Assembly (NCBI GenBank): GCA_038030265.1
Contig: CM075937.1
Span: forward strand, 45,674,198-45,738,197
Length of the DNA: 64,000 nt
Direction of reading: 5' to 3'
Source of the DNA: Corythucha ciliata
Lineage: Eukaryota > Arthropoda > Insecta > Hemiptera > Tingidae
Shown here one piece after another: positions 22,386 through 34,689 of the stretch (position 1 is the first letter of the stretch; every line of letters begins with the position of its first letter). The notes beneath the pieces were generated by a model that saw only the letters and a list, made by a program, of their open reading frames with translations, ran no database searches and had not been told where the DNA came from. The position numbers were made by a program, and so were the translations under genes.

Positions 22386-23176
22386 GTTTACATAGAGACT
22401 AAGGGGCCTCATATCCGCCCCGAGCCCCGATAGGTGTACGTCCGACTTAGGCGGCAAAAATTGGGAAGACAGGCTAATTTTCTGTTGTTCGGGCAATTAC
22501 GCGGCTCATTCATGGCTGTACAGAATTAAGAAAAAGCGAACATTCTGAAGTTTGGCTTGAGGGAAAGTGCCAACCCCGCGACAAGATTTTTTTATTGGAG
22601 GGAAAACAACCAAATTGGCTTTGGAAGAGATAAAGGCGTAAAAATTGAATTTTGGAAGCGCCAAAGCGTAATTGGTATTTTGAAAGAGGCAAATCCACGG
22701 AATTTGGTTTTCTGGAAGAATCAAACCCTCGAATTTGGACATTTGGACAAGCAAAAGATGAAAAGGGGCTCATAGTGAGATTTCCGCCCGGGCTTCGAGA
22801 GGTGTAGGTACTGCCGGGGTCACGGTACCGCCCGATTCAGCGTAAGGCTGCGGCGAGCTGTGGCACAGCGCTCTCGGCTTCGTGTGTGGGCGTTCAACAA
22901 ATCGCGCACCGGGCGAGGAGCCCGATTAATACGGGCACGAAGTACACAGCTCGATCAGGATGTGTCGGGTTCTAATTTTGGAGAAATTGCAGGTTTTGGC
23001 ACCTTTTTTTCGTAGCTGCTGGACCGGTTCGGCCACTCACGGGAGCGCCCTCGCAGCTTCAGGATCGCCCACCCCCCTCCATCCTATCATTGTCTGACGT
23101 GTTCATGGTTGAGACTTCATTTTCTTAGGAGGGAGGTTCAAACCCCCCCAAAACCCATCCCGTAAATCCGCCACTG
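22386..23176. repeat. two terminus-like blocks, short D array, and GC-rich segment ending in a hAT-type terminus
   Basis: D-type units occupy about 22530-22760. A GC-richer stretch at about 22800-23100 has no recognisable gene. The segment ends at 23176 with CGTAAATCCGCCACTG, complement CAGTGGCGGATTTACG, a typical hAT terminus with no partner seen. Confidence 0.4.
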
Positions 23177-23179
23177 GGA

Positions 23180-24580
23180 TTTGCGCACTCAAATTTCGAG
23201 GATTTGGCAAAAGTTGTTCGTGGGTTTGGTCCATACCAAACATTTTGTGGATTTGGAACTCATTAGAGCCCTAATTCGCGGGGCCATAATTTCGCGAGGA
23301 GACTTGTTCAAAAAAACCATTTCACGGGTTTGACAACCAAAAAATCCAAAAGCAGAGATGAGCTCTTTCCAAATTTCGCGAATTTGGCTCTTACATAACC
23401 CAATTTTGCGGTTTTGGCAAATTCAAAGAACCAATTTTGCCCTTAGCTCCTCGAAAAAGAGAAATTCTACCGATTTGGCTCTTTTATAAACAAAGTTTCG
23501 ACGATCTGGCAAGCCAGAAAACAATTTCGTGGGTTGGATCCCTAAAAAAAGGTAACTTCCAAGATATATCGTATAACCTCAAAACCGAACGATCGTATTG
23601 GCTCATTCGAAAGAGAAATTTCACGTAGATCGGGCCAGTACTATTCAAAAACGGAATTTTGCAGGTTTGGCCCTTCCAAAACCCGACGTCACGTAATTCG
23701 TTCGCCCATCAAGGGCTGATTTCGCTGGGTTTTGGGTCCACTTTTCGAAAAGCCAATTTGGTGGATCCGGCTTCTGAAAAAATGAAATTTCGCGGGGCTG
23801 GCTAATTGGAAGCCAATTTCGCGGGGCTATGCGGCCCATTGGAAACCAATTTCGCGGGGCTGCGGCTCATTTGAAACCAACTTCGCGGGGTGGGCTCATT
23901 GGAAACCAATTTCGCGGGGCTGCGGCTCATTGGAAACCAGTTTCGCGGGGCTGGCTCACGGTTCACGGTGTTTCGGGTTCACTTTACGAAAATCCAATTT
24001 GGCGGATCCGGCTTCTAACAAAATGAAATTTCGCGGGCTGGGCCCATTGGAAACCAATTTCGTGGGGCTGCGCGCGGCTCATTGGAAACCAATTTCGCGG
24101 GGCTGGCTCACTGAAAACTAATTTCGCGGGGCTGCGGCTCATTGGAAACCAATTTCGCGTGGCTGCTGCTCATTGAAAACCAATTTCGTGGGGCTGGCTC
24201 ACGGTTCACGGTGTTTCGGTTTACTTTACGAAAATCCAATTTGGCGGATCCGGCTTCTAAAAAAATGAAATTTCGCGGGCTGGGCCCATTGGAAACCAAT
24301 TTCGTGGGGCTGCGGCTCATTGGATACCAATTTCGCGGGGCTGCGGCTCAATGGAAACCAATTTCGCGGGGCTGGCTCACCCAAAATAACAACATCACGG
24401 AGCCCGGCTCACGGGTTTCGTTTTTATGCTTTTGATGAAAAAACATAATTTCACGCTGTTGGTCCATTCAATAAGCAATTTCGCCGGTTTGGCCTCTATT
24501 GAGCAATTTTGTGGATTTAGCTGTATAAAACGCCAAATTTTATGGATCTACAAGTTTCTAAAACCGTCTTTGGAGGAACG
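23180..24580 (+). repeat. D-family array with a 241-bp higher-order repeat
   Basis: Units of about 30 bp with core CCAATTTCGCGGGGCTGGCT. A higher-order unit marked by GCGGATCCGGCTTCT recurs at 23761, 24002 and 24244 (spacing about 241). Within it, GGAAACCAATTTCGCGGGG-like units are nearly identical, so this part is younger than the flanking units. Confidence 0.85.
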
Positions 24581-24589
24581 AAAGAAAAT

Positions 24590-24864
24590 CGACCGAATCG
24601 ATGATAATGCAAAAAGCTCAATTTTTACCCATTTAAGGCTGACCAAAATTTAAATAAAAATGCAATGAAAACTACGTAACTCGGGAGTATATCGACACGG
24701 TGAATTAGAAAATTCGAAACGGATTTCCGAATCACTAGACAAGTCCCCCCCCCCCGCCGCCACCATCAACAGTCGTCAAACCTTCGCCTCCTGAGAAATA
24801 AGAAGAAGTAACGAATTCAATCTTCTCACCCCCCCCCCCTCGGTGCCTTCAACTCGATATTCAG
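24590..24864. other. no gene seen; C-tracts
   Basis: Two 11-base C runs (24745-24755 and 24829-24839). The second could be part of a polypyrimidine tract for the exon candidate that follows. Confidence 0.35.
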
Positions 24865-24910
24865 CCGGATTTTTAATGAATATGGTTCCGTGACGTCCGA
24901 GTACAGTTGG
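24865..24910 (+). CDS. candidate short host exon, unknown protein
   Basis: A C-rich tract and GATATTCAG acceptor precede 24865, and a strong donor (AGTTGG|GTGAGTG) follows 24910. One frame is open through the segment (RIFNEYGSVTSEYSW) and stays open upstream (LGAFNSIFS). At 46 bp the coding evidence is weak and rests mainly on splice-site quality. Confidence 0.28.
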
Positions 24911-26080
24911 GTGAGTGCGGGGTTTGGAGGGAGAGTTTTTAAAAGATTTTTCGAAGTCGAACGATAATATCCATGGGAGAGAAATAAGAGGCCAAATACC
25001 TCGTGCCCAGAAAAACTGCTGCCTGGCCTCATTTATTGAATTCCTTTTTCTTCTTCTTTCTTTCTTTTTAATTCCTCGTAACGTCTCCTCTGCCATAGTC
25101 ATCGACGGAGCAGAAGAATGACACTGGGGCCGAATTTAAGTGTGGATGAGCGGTGAAAAACAAAACGAGAAATGCTTTTAATTGGCTGATGAATTCGAGT
25201 TATTCCATCCCTTTTCGAACACCTTTATTTTTATTTCTTGGAACGATTTTTTTTAAATCGAGCATTAGATAAAAGTGCAACTAAGGTATTGTCGTTTTTT
25301 TTTGTATAGCTCGTGACCGGTTTTCTTAGTTGGGAAAGTCAGCCGACGAAACACCCCCCCACCCACCACAATTTACGTGTTTTTCTTTTACACTGTGCAG
25401 AGTAAATTGCAATTCACTCCCCCCCCCCCATCATCTCCAAAATGGTTGAGACACACCTTTTATTCCTGATTGGAAATCTTCTCTTCCCACCAGAATCAAA
25501 GTGGCAAAACAAAAAGATCTCCCCCCCCCCCACCATGACACCAAAGCTTTCAACCGTATGGAAGGTGAGGGACTCTTTTCGTCCTTCATGACCTCTTGAG
25601 GAATCTCACATGTCACATTCCCTCCACGGCGAGCTTCTATACTCTCGGAGAAGAGGTCCTTCTGAAGTGTCTTTGGAAGGAAAGAGACGTGAAGATCAGA
25701 CATGAAACTTTTTCTTTCTCTCTCTCTCCCTTTCTCCCTATCACCCTCTCTTTTCTTTCTGGTATCCGTCCGGGTTTTAAAAATGTGACCAGGAGCTACT
25801 GTACAAAAAACCACTCTGAACATTATTAATTTGGAGACAGTAACAGGGAAAAGATTTATATTCTGAGTAAAACAAGGGCTGAATTAACATTTAAATATCA
25901 TTTTTCAAGTCCAAGAAACACGCGAGGAATTCGATCGATTTGCTGACAGAGAGGATAATTCCCTCCCAAAGAGAAATAACCAAAGCATAAATTTAAATAT
26001 TCATTGGGTAACTACCTACTTTTCAATTAAAAAACAACAACATTCCAGGCAACACCAATTCACCCGAGCTCACATTCCAC
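24911..26080. other. no gene seen; C-tracts
   Basis: Contains C11 runs (25419-25429, 25521-25531) and pyrimidine-rich runs (about 25705-25760). A 130-codon minus-strand open stretch at 25431-25823 is low-complexity (Lys/Arg/Glu from the CT-rich tract) and not convincing. Confidence 0.35.
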
Positions 26081-26480
26081 AATCGGTGTGTGTATAGTTT
26101 AGTGACTGTACGAGCGGTTCTCCACCCCCCCCACCCTTCATCATCAAACCGTTTTATTAATACATATACTCAACGCTCCGAGGGGAATGAGAATGAAGAA
26201 GAGGATCATACAGGTGTGTGTGTGTGTGTGTGCACACACAGTTTTACAAATGTGAAGAGCGTGAGATTAAGAGGAAGAGGTGAAGGTGGAGGGGGAGCCG
26301 GTTGAAACCGTTAGATTATACCGAAGGCGACGACTATACGTATTATATGCAAGGAAAGGACGCGTTAAGAAAAAGAAGAGGAAGAAGAAGAAAAAAACGG
26401 TGGCAATTGGGTGTTCCACGTGCCAAACAGCCTCTCCCCAGCCACCACCAACATCCTTTTGCGGTCTAAATTAAAAGAGG
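26081..26480. repeat. simple-sequence region
   Basis: (GT)n at about 26214-26231 followed by ACACACA, then GA/AAG-rich stretches at about 26265-26400. No recognisable gene. Confidence 0.6.
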
Positions 26481-27060
26481 ATTGAAGAAAAAAAAAAGTT
26501 TTTTTTTAGAGCGTAGGGTGGGGTGGGGGTGAGGTTTACGGGGAATTCGAGCATTTCTATCTCGTCCCAGTCAATTTGCCAATAAGTCTGTCCTATTGGG
26601 TTCCAGCTTCCATCAGGGCTAAATTGCTAAATTCCCTGTTGTTTTTAAGGAGACGAGTTGGACGCGTAGAGCCAGTTCCTGTAACTCATAGTGAACAAAC
26701 GGCAGATACTAGGAGGGGGCGAATGGGGCGATCGCCCCGTAATGATACCCTTTTAAAAAGGTTTTTGGGGTGAAAAAATCAGTTCCAAGGGGTGAATTGA
26801 CGGTTTCCGAGACTCGAGTTTCTAGGTTTGGTCAATAATGAGTACGATGGTCGTAGCTACGTGCCTCTGCAATTCTGCCGCAGAGAGGTCAGTCTCTAAG
26901 GGTCATAGAATGGGTTAGGGTGGGGGGTGGGGGAGTCTAGAAGCAAAATTTACAGACGGCCACGCATGGACCAACTGCCCTACTGGAGTCCGTGAAAAAG
27001 AGCCTCGATCCGAGTGGATGACCTTCGATGTGTGCCGCCGCTCGCCTGGGGCCGAGAAAA
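26481..27060. other. terminus-like palindrome, otherwise unassigned
   Basis: GGGGCGATCGCCCC at 26725-26738 is a perfect 14-bp palindrome preceded by AGGAGGGGGCGAAT, resembling a DNA-transposon terminus. No mate or gene seen. Confidence 0.4.
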
Positions 27061-27450
27061 TCGATTCAAAACACTCATTCATGGAAAATTTGCCAAAACA
27101 CAAAAATTGGCAACAAAAGACGGGAAAAAAGTGCACTGAAAAAGCGCTAAAGGTCAAAAACTGAAGAATAAAGTGCGAGGGGCTGACTGCTCTTGGTCCG
27201 CATATACGGGGTACATGTGAACACATTACACTGATAAAAACTGAGAAAAGGCGCTAATTCGCGGATAAATTGAGAAAAAAACGCTAATTAGCAACTAAAA
27301 CTTCTAGTAACCGTAGTGAGAAAATGCCTAAAAATATAAAAATGTTAATTCGCGGATAAACCTGAGAAAAAGTGCACAATCGTGTCTCAAATTGAAGAAA
27401 AAGAGCCTAGTCATGTCTATAAACATGGAAAAAACGGCTAATTCGCGGCA
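27061..27450 (+). repeat. A-family short-period array (short, decayed)
   Basis: Units such as CTGAGAAAAGGCGCTAATTC and GCGGATAAATTGAGAAAA, at about 29-40 bp spacing. Confidence 0.65.
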
Positions 27451-27549
27451 CTCAACCCTTTGACAGACGCCAGAAACTCCCCCTCCCCACCGCCGTGCAG
27501 TCAAACATTTTAGAATTTCGTCTAATATTTTAAACCGCAAAAATGCCCG

Positions 27550-28465
27550 ACCCCGGCAAACCTACAAACCACAACAAATACCTCCAAAATTCAGCAAAGC
27601 TCCTAACAACAGCAAGGTATCAATCACGAAAGATATAACCACAATAAAGCTCCAACCACAATAAAGCCCCAAACCACACCAAAACTCCACAGTCAAGCTG
27701 CAACCACAATAAAGCTCCACACCACAGCAAAACTCCAGAGACAAGCTCTATAACCACAATAAGGCTCCAACCACAGTAAAGCTCCAACCACAGCAAAATT
27801 CAAAACCACATGAAAGCACCAAACCATTGCAAAACTCCAGAGACAAGCTCTATAACCACAATAAAGCTCCAACCACAGTAAAGGCCCGAACCATAGCAAG
27901 GCTCTAACCACAGCAAAGCTCCAAACCACACCAAAGCTCAAAACCACAGCAAAACTCCAAACAACAGCAAAACTCCAGAGACAAGCTTTGACCACAATAA
28001 AGCTCAAAACCACAGCAAAACACCAAATCACAGCAGAACTCCAGAGACAAGCTCTAACCACAATAAAGCTCCAACTACAGTAAAGCTCCAACCACAGCAA
28101 AATTCAAAACCACATGAAAGCGCCAAACCATTACAAAACTCCAGAGACAAGCTCTATAACCACAATAAAGCTCCAACCACAGTAAAGGCCCAAACCATAG
28201 CAAGGCTCTAACCACAGCAGATTTCCAAACCACACCAAAGCTCAAAACCACAGCAAAACTCCAAACAACAGCAAAACTCCAGAGACAAGCTTTGACCACA
28301 ATAAAGCTCAAAAACACAGCAAAACACCAAATCACAGCTAAACTCCAGAGACAAGCTCTAACCACAATAAAGCTCCAACCACAGCAAAGCTTCAAACCAC
28401 ATCGCGGTTCAAAACCAAATCAAAGCTCCGAACCACGACGAACCTCCAAACCCCAGCCAATTATC
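27550..28465 (+). repeat. G-family array with a 304-bp higher-order repeat
   Basis: Units of about 17-21 bp based on AAAGCTCCAACCACAGC/AAACTCCAAACCACA. A 304-bp higher-order unit is repeated: 27777 onward matches 28081 onward with few changes, including CCAGAGACAAGCTCTA landmarks. Translations give long hydrophobic or basic repeats in both strands, an artefact of the period. Confidence 0.9.
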
Positions 28466-28835
28466 AAACACCAGTTTTGCTATTTTAAGGGCAGAAACTG
28501 TCCGTTTAGACATTTTAAAGGCACAAATAGTCAAGTTTGGTAATTTTATGGCGTAATTATCCAGTAAAATACCATATTTTATACCACGAGAGTAGTACAA
28601 TAAGTTTGTCCGTTCTTGGGATGGGAGTAACCAATGTGCTTTCGGGGGGGGGCGGGGGGGACGAATGGCCATTTTATCGTTGGAAGGGCACAAAATATAA
28701 CCAGTTTTGGCAACTTTTTGGGTCCCAGATAGTCATTTTCAAGGCGTGAATGATCAATTTGACCATTTTTGGGACACGAGAGGTGGATTTCACCATTTTT
28801 TTGGGGGGCATGAATCGTTACTTTAAGCACCAGCA
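28466..28835 (+). repeat. B-family short-period array
   Basis: CAGTTTTGCTATTTTAAGGGC-like decayed units of about 31 bp, with a G7-C-G7 tract near 28645. Confidence 0.7.
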
Positions 28836-28859
28836 TCTTTACTGATTGATACTTTAAGC

Positions 28860-29149
28860 ATCAATGTCATCTTTATGAGACTCGAGGGACTAACGATCTC
28901 ATCCGAGACTTCCGCCGCCTCCACAAAAGTAACCTCGACCCCTCAATAACAGGTGTGAGGTTATACAACCTCTTGCCGCGTCATCTTGTCCGGAGCGATG
29001 GGCAAGTAAATTTGACTCTGACTAAGCCCTACATTGTTGGCCTTGCCTTGTATAGCCTTGATGAATTTTAATCTATCCATTGACTTGAAATATGATGTAT
29101 AGTGACGTTGCTGATTTACGACCAAATACCGTGTTAAAAACAAAAATAA

Positions 29150-29199
<50 letters not shown>

Positions 29200-29200
29200 T
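28860..29200 (+). mobile_element. LINE 3' tail relic with (TTA)n
   Basis: One frame reads TGVRLYNLLPRHLVRSDGQ near 28950, in the style of a LINE reverse transcriptase C-terminus. A short 3' region ends in AAAATAAATTA and about 16 TTA units (29151-29199). Many arthropod LINEs end in a microsatellite tail. The clade cannot be told from so short a remnant. Confidence 0.45.
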
Positions 29201-29204
29201 TAAA

Positions 29205-29560
29205 AGGTCAGTTGCAAATCGTCAGTCCATCAATTTCCGTCAGCAAATCGTCGTGTATCAATTTTAGGTCGATCAATGTCATCAATTTTATGGCACGAAT
29301 CGTCAGTATTCCGATGTATAAGGTGCGAATAGTCCGTAAAGCCAAACAAGGGGCGCGAATGGCCGCCATTTTAAAGGCGGGAATTTCCAGTTTGGTTATT
29401 ATAAGGGCACATAATTATTGTCAGTTTTTAGCCAATTCCAAGGCTAGGAATGTCAACTTGCCAACTTTTTGCTGTTTTCGGGAGCATTTAGTAATTTTCG
29501 CCGCTTTTACGGCATGGAACAGGCAATTTGGCCATTTTTAAAGGCACGAATCATCGGCGG
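29205..29560 (+). repeat. B-family short-period array
   Basis: GGCACGAATCGTCAGTATT-like units of about 31 bp, decayed. Confidence 0.7.
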
Positions 29561-29639
29561 GAGGGGGGTGGACACCCTTGGATGAGCTCTTGAGAGTAAC
29601 AGCGCAGGACCAGGGAGTATGAGCCGTCAAACTTGTCTC

Positions 29640-32600
29640 ATTTATAGGCCCGAAATTGCGCAATTTCTCCGAAATTAAGGCGCAACAGTTGCGAAATCTC
29701 CGTTACTTGCAATCGCGCGGGTATGTTTAGTCCATAAACTTCCAATTTCGTGGTATTCGTCAGGCCTTCACGCGCTGTTGTGGTACCAGTTAGCCTGGGT
29801 TTCGCCGCCACAAAATAGGCCCGGAAATTGGTAATTTTGATTAAATTAGACCCTAAACTGGCAAATTAACTGAAATGAAGACACAAAAATGTCCATTCGA
29901 CGGATATTCAGCCAGGAATTCACTGACATTTAGCTCCAAATGATGTAATTTTGTTGTTTTTTTTATCAAGCTTTAGGCCTTCTCGGGGCCGGTTGGATCC
30001 CGAGCCCGAGGAAAGTGCCCGCTTAAAAAACAGGCCCCGAAAATGGCAATTTCGCATACATTAATGACCAAATCTTGTAATTTTTCGGGAATTAAGACAC
30101 AAAACTTTCTATTTCGTTGAAATTAAGCCGCGAAATTCGCAATTTTACAGAAATTAAAACTCGAAAGCCGCACAATTGTCGCGGATATTTGGCCATGGAA
30201 CTTACAATTTCTGCCACCGCGTCGCTACAAAAATGACCCCAAAACTTGCAATTTTGCGCTATGCGAACCCTTAACCACGCAATTTAGCTTAAATTAGCAC
30301 CCGAAGACCAGAAACTTTTAATTTCTCCTATATTCAGAGAGGAAAATTGAAATTGTGCTCGAATTCGGGCCCGCATATAGGAACTTACAAATACAATGGG
30401 TCTCTAAATGTTGCACTTTCACGGCTATTCGTCAGGGAATGGGCGCAGTCTGAGGTGGCTGTCCTGTAAAAAAAAAAATGCCCTGAAACTTGCCATTTCG
30501 CTAAAATTTGTGCTAAAATTCAGATATTAGCCAGATATATTGGGAGTACGGAGTGTGGGCCTCGTCAGCCTACGACGCGGATGGTCGTGGCCGGCCTAGC
30601 CCGCAGGTCCGAGCCCACAAAAAACAAATGCATACTAACTTACTATTTCACGGATATTTAGCACTGAAACTTGCAATTTCTTACAAATTGAGACCCGAAA
30701 CTTTGCATTTTCGCAGGAGTCAAGGCCCAAATTGTCAATTTCGCGTATATTCAGCCAGATAACTTGTAATTTCACTCACATTAGGAGCCGTAAACGCTAA
30801 AATTAAGACCCGAACATGAAAACTCATTCCATTTTTAGTTTTTAAATGAATTCAGGTTCAAATTCAAACTCAAAGTTAATATGTAAGAGTCGGGACCGGT
30901 TTGTCCAGGATTCTCGCCCAAAAGACCCTAAAATTCGCAGTTTTTCTGGAATTAGGAGGAAATGAATATTCAGGCTGAAAAATTCCAATTGCGTGGATAT
31001 TTTACCTACAAAATTTTCCAATTGCGTGGTTGTCCTTAACCCTGGCGAGGTTGTCCTTGACCACAGCATGGTTGTCTTGACCCTAGCGTGGTTGTCCTTG
31101 ACCGTAGCGTGGTTGTTCTTCACCATAGCCGACTCACATCAATTGAATGCGTGTTGCACCATGCGAAAACTGCAACTTCACGACAATTTATCCCCGAATC
31201 TTGCGATCGTTGTACTCTTACTCTTGAATTTTCGTGACTATTCAGCCTCGAAACTTGTATTATTGCTGCAAACATTAAATTTCACGACAATTTTGCCGAT
31301 AAATGTTTGCCTAAGCTCGTGGGCGTAGCCATAGATCTAGACCGAAGGGTAGGCTACTTTTCTCATTCAGTCATTCGTCCCAACAATGAACGCCTCGTAT
31401 AAATACAGGGAGGCAGGACTACGGGTTTCATCAATCTTAGAGCGCTATGTGACAAAGAGTAGGCCCTTAAATTTGAAATTAAGTCCCGATACAAGCATTT
31501 TCGCTGGAATTAAGACCCGAAAGTCGTCCGATACTTGCCAATGGAACTTCCAATTTCTCCAATTCCAACTTCCAATTTATCCAACGCTCTCTGGGCTTTC
31601 TTAGGGCCGACTAGTCTGCTGAACCCGCCCGCCATGACCCGAAACTTTGCAATTTCGATTAAATTAACGCCCCTAGGCCCGAAACTATCAATTTCGCGGA
31701 CATTCAGCCAGGAAGCTCGTCAAGTTTACTCAGATAAGCACCCGAATTAGCAAACTCACAAGTATTTTTATCTTAAAATGTGTAGCAATGACACCGATAT
31801 TCATCAAAGTATAGGCGCAGTCTGTGCCGGCTAGCCTATTACAGGGTCGGTGACCTCTAAAAAAAAAAATTGGTCATGAAAGTTGTAATGTCGCTGATCA
31901 TCCAATCCAGTGCCTGGAAACATCCAATTTTGCAGATATCTGCCTCCAAATGTCGCAATTTTGTTGGGAGGAGGTACTGCGTACGGGCTTTGTCAGCCAT
32001 GCTCGTGGCCGGCTAGTCCGTGGGGTTCGAGCCCTCAAAAAACAGTTGCAAAATTGAAATTTGATGGAGATTAAGGACCGAAACTTGCAATTTCCCCGAA
32101 GACCCGGAACTAGCAATTTTGCCGACACGAGGACACGAAACTTCCAATTTCGTGGGTATAATTGTCAGGCTATGAGCTGAAATCGGGGAAGCTAGCCTGA
32201 TGGGTTCCGCCGCTACAAAAATGGTCTTTGTTGTGATGTTTCGACTCGTGACGTCATCTTGTATTCTTCCGCCACTTCGCGCTCAGGTTATTGTAATGTC
32301 AGACTTTGATCAAAAAAGCTTAGAACGTGGTCGCCCCTCCTAACTAGAGCACCGTAGTAGAGTACAGTTGCCTTACTCCTAACCAGTCTTGTCTTAAAGT
32401 TTTTTTGTTAATTACAAGATAATAAATGTCAGTCGTTTTGGTGTTCATTCAAGTCTCGTCTTTCTTCAAACCACTCGGCCCCCGAACATAAAAGTCTTGA
32501 AACGGCAATTTTGCTTTAATTAAGACCCTAAACTTTCAATTTCATCGAGATTAAGACCCGAAACTGTCAATTTCTAGGAAACTTGTGATTTCTCTAAAAT

Positions 32601-33043
32601 TATAGGACCTCCCAACTTCATTTCATTACGATTCCAAATACAATCAACGATTTATGGGAGCAGTCTGGGCCAGCTTTGCGCTGGGTTTCGCGCCCACTAA
32701 AAACAAAAGGGCCTGAAACTTGCAGTCTTACTGAAATTGGGACGTGAAACTAGCAACATCGCCAAGAAAATGCCAATTTCGTGGAAATTTGCTTTCAAAA
32801 TGTTGCATATTTCAAGACTCAGCACTGTCGTGACATGCCGCGTTCACTATAAGAAATATTCGAAAACGAGTACCAAAAACCAGAAACTGGCCATTGCGCG
32901 GGAAGAAATACCGGAACCTGGCTATAGCACAGATTTTTAGCCCAGAGTGTTGGAATTTCAAGGCTATTTGTCAGACTTTGGGGGCTGTCGTGGCTGGCCA
33001 GCCCTGGGACCACCACGTGTAATGAAATTTCTCGTCTTTTACC
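29640..33043 (+). repeat. E-family array with interspersed tRNA-like module
   Basis: Units of about 31 bp with core CCCGAAACTTGCAATTTC and GCTGAAATTAAGA linkers. Every few hundred bases a different module of about 60 bp interrupts (clearest at 30553-30625 and 31976-32042). It contains CGTGGCCGGCTAG and ends GGGTTCGAGCCC, like a Pol III B box. A non-array gap with no gene occupies about 32225-32480. Confidence 0.8.
32836..33043 (+). repeat. 208-bp direct duplication, copy 1
   Basis: Repeated at 33465-33672 (offset 629) with a cluster of 3-4 changes near 32945. It includes an E-family unit and a tRNA-like module, and appears to be a recent local duplication. Confidence 0.93.
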
Positions 33044-33059
33044 CGGGCATTGCAGGGAA

Positions 33060-33420
33060 AATTGAAAAGTTTGTCGTCAATTATAGCAGTGCTTGTGAAT
33101 TAGCGATGTTTTCTCAACTTTATCAGCTAATTTGCGATTTTCATAATTTTAGCTGCGAATTGGTGAATCTGTCAATATCTGTACGTTAGCCATGGATTTG
33201 CGCCCAGAATACGCAAATTAGCGTTTTCTCAAGGTTAACCATGGTGAATTGTCGTTTTATCAATTTTAGCCTTTGCATTTTTCAGGCAACTTTCAGAAAA
33301 TTGATAATTTTTTCACTGGAAAATCGGGTTTTCTGGCGAAATCTCATGGTCATGTTCAGTTTTTTCAAGGGCAAAATGTTCAGCTCTGATGCTAATCAGC
33401 CCAGTTTGTGAGAGCAATTT
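33060..33420 (-). repeat. A-family short-period array (minus orientation)
   Basis: TTTTCTCAA...TTAGC(C/T)GCGAATT-like decayed units between the two 208-bp duplicates. Confidence 0.6.
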
Positions 33421-33464
33421 GACGTTTTCCGATTATAGCCGTACTGCGCGAGCGTTTCGGTCGG

Positions 33465-33672
33465 TGCCGCGTTCACTATAAGAAATATTCGAAAACGAGT
33501 ACCAAAAACCAGAAACTGGCCATTGCGCGGGAAGAAATACCGGAACCTGGCTATAGCACAGATTTTTAGCCCAGATTGATGGAATTTCAAGGCTATTTGT
33601 CAGACTTTGGGGGCTGTCGTGGCTGGCCAGCCCTGGGACCACCACGTGTAATGAAATTTCTCGTCTTTTACC
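33465..33672 (+). repeat. 208-bp direct duplication, copy 2
   Basis: Near-identical to 32836-33043. The A-array segment between the two copies is not duplicated. Confidence 0.93.
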
Positions 33673-34062
33673 TCTCTACGTCTCTTCGCCCGGAGATATA
33701 CGCAATATATTATGTACATACGTATATGGTTTGTAATTATGGGAGGGCGGGCGTACTTGTGTACAAATCACACCCGATAACGCCTAAAGGGCTAAATTGC
33801 ACTATTTGAATGGGACCTATCTCCGGCTCCCATTTATTTTATCCCGAGTTCTTGCTCTGAGGTTTTATTGGTAGGAGACTGGGGAAAACAAACAATTGCT
33901 AAGAATTCTCTATTTATTCAAGCTGACACGAAAAGAACGAATCAATATCTAGATCAATAACTTATATTGCTTAATAGCAATACCCCGTGGCTGCCAGAAA
34001 GCGGAACGAGTAAGGGGACTCACCGATGACGAAACTTTCTCCGCGCCTGGCTGCCCTCAGCC
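33673..34062. other. no gene seen
   Basis: A+T-rich, no periodicity or coding frame supported. Confidence 0.35.
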
Positions 34063-34169
34063 GGCGACGACGATACTGAGCCGAACCTGCCTCAACCGAG
34101 ACTCCGACGGCGACGACGATACTGTCCCAAACCTGCCTCAACCCGAGGCTCCGATGGCGACGATTCTGT
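34063..34169. repeat. 46-bp minisatellite, ~2.3 copies
   Basis: GGCGACGACGATACTG starts at 34063 and 34109, and a decayed third copy starts at 34156. CCTGCCTCAACC(C)GAG lies between. The open frames across it are periodic artefacts. Confidence 0.8.
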
Positions 34170-34685
34170 CTCACTTCCCGAAACAAGTCTCACTCTGGCT
34201 TCGATCCTTCGTGGACATCCGATCCGTACTCTATCCACGCTCAGACCCTTCTTCCTTTTTTCTCCGCTCCGTTTGGAGTCCCCAGGATCTCCCCACTCCT
34301 GCCACACCAGGGTGATCATGCCCCCGACCCTATCCCTTCTTTTCGTGTCAGCGTCGATTATATATGTAATGTACACATTACAGTCCAAAGGGCTAATCTG
34401 AAAGTGGTTACGAGTCCAAAATCGGTGAGGCCAATCTGAAATTTCTCGAACATGTTTTTAGGGCCAATCTGCAGCAATAGCATTTATGTTCTTGTAAATT
34501 TGAAAGACATCAAATTACATTGCTCATTCATTTTATACTCATGTATCTGATGAGTGATGGAGCCTTTTCGGTTACTCCTTTTTGTGGATCGAGCTTTTTG
34601 GGCTCGGAGCTTTCTGTGGTTTTAGTGTTTTTCGATTGGAGCTTCTGTGGTGAGTTCATTTTGAGGTTAGAACGTCTTTGTTATC
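34170..34685. other. no gene seen
   Basis: Minus-strand open stretches extend from the minisatellite (to about 34388), without a recognisable domain. Confidence 0.35.
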
Positions 34686-34689
34686 TGAG

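Noticed and set aside
23180..24580. CRISPR-like repeat-spacer structure in regularly repeated units
   Set aside because: Units are contiguous, diverged and eukaryotic, with no constant repeat separated by unique spacers and no cas genes.
27562..28395. Long minus-strand ORFs with repeated hydrophobic AVVWSFIVV-like stretches, looking like a membrane protein
   Set aside because: They are read-through of the G-family satellite and its 304-bp higher-order copies; composition follows the DNA unit.
29092..29541. A 149-codon ORF with a poly-tyrosine run
   Set aside because: It is built from the (TTA)n microsatellite and B-array units.
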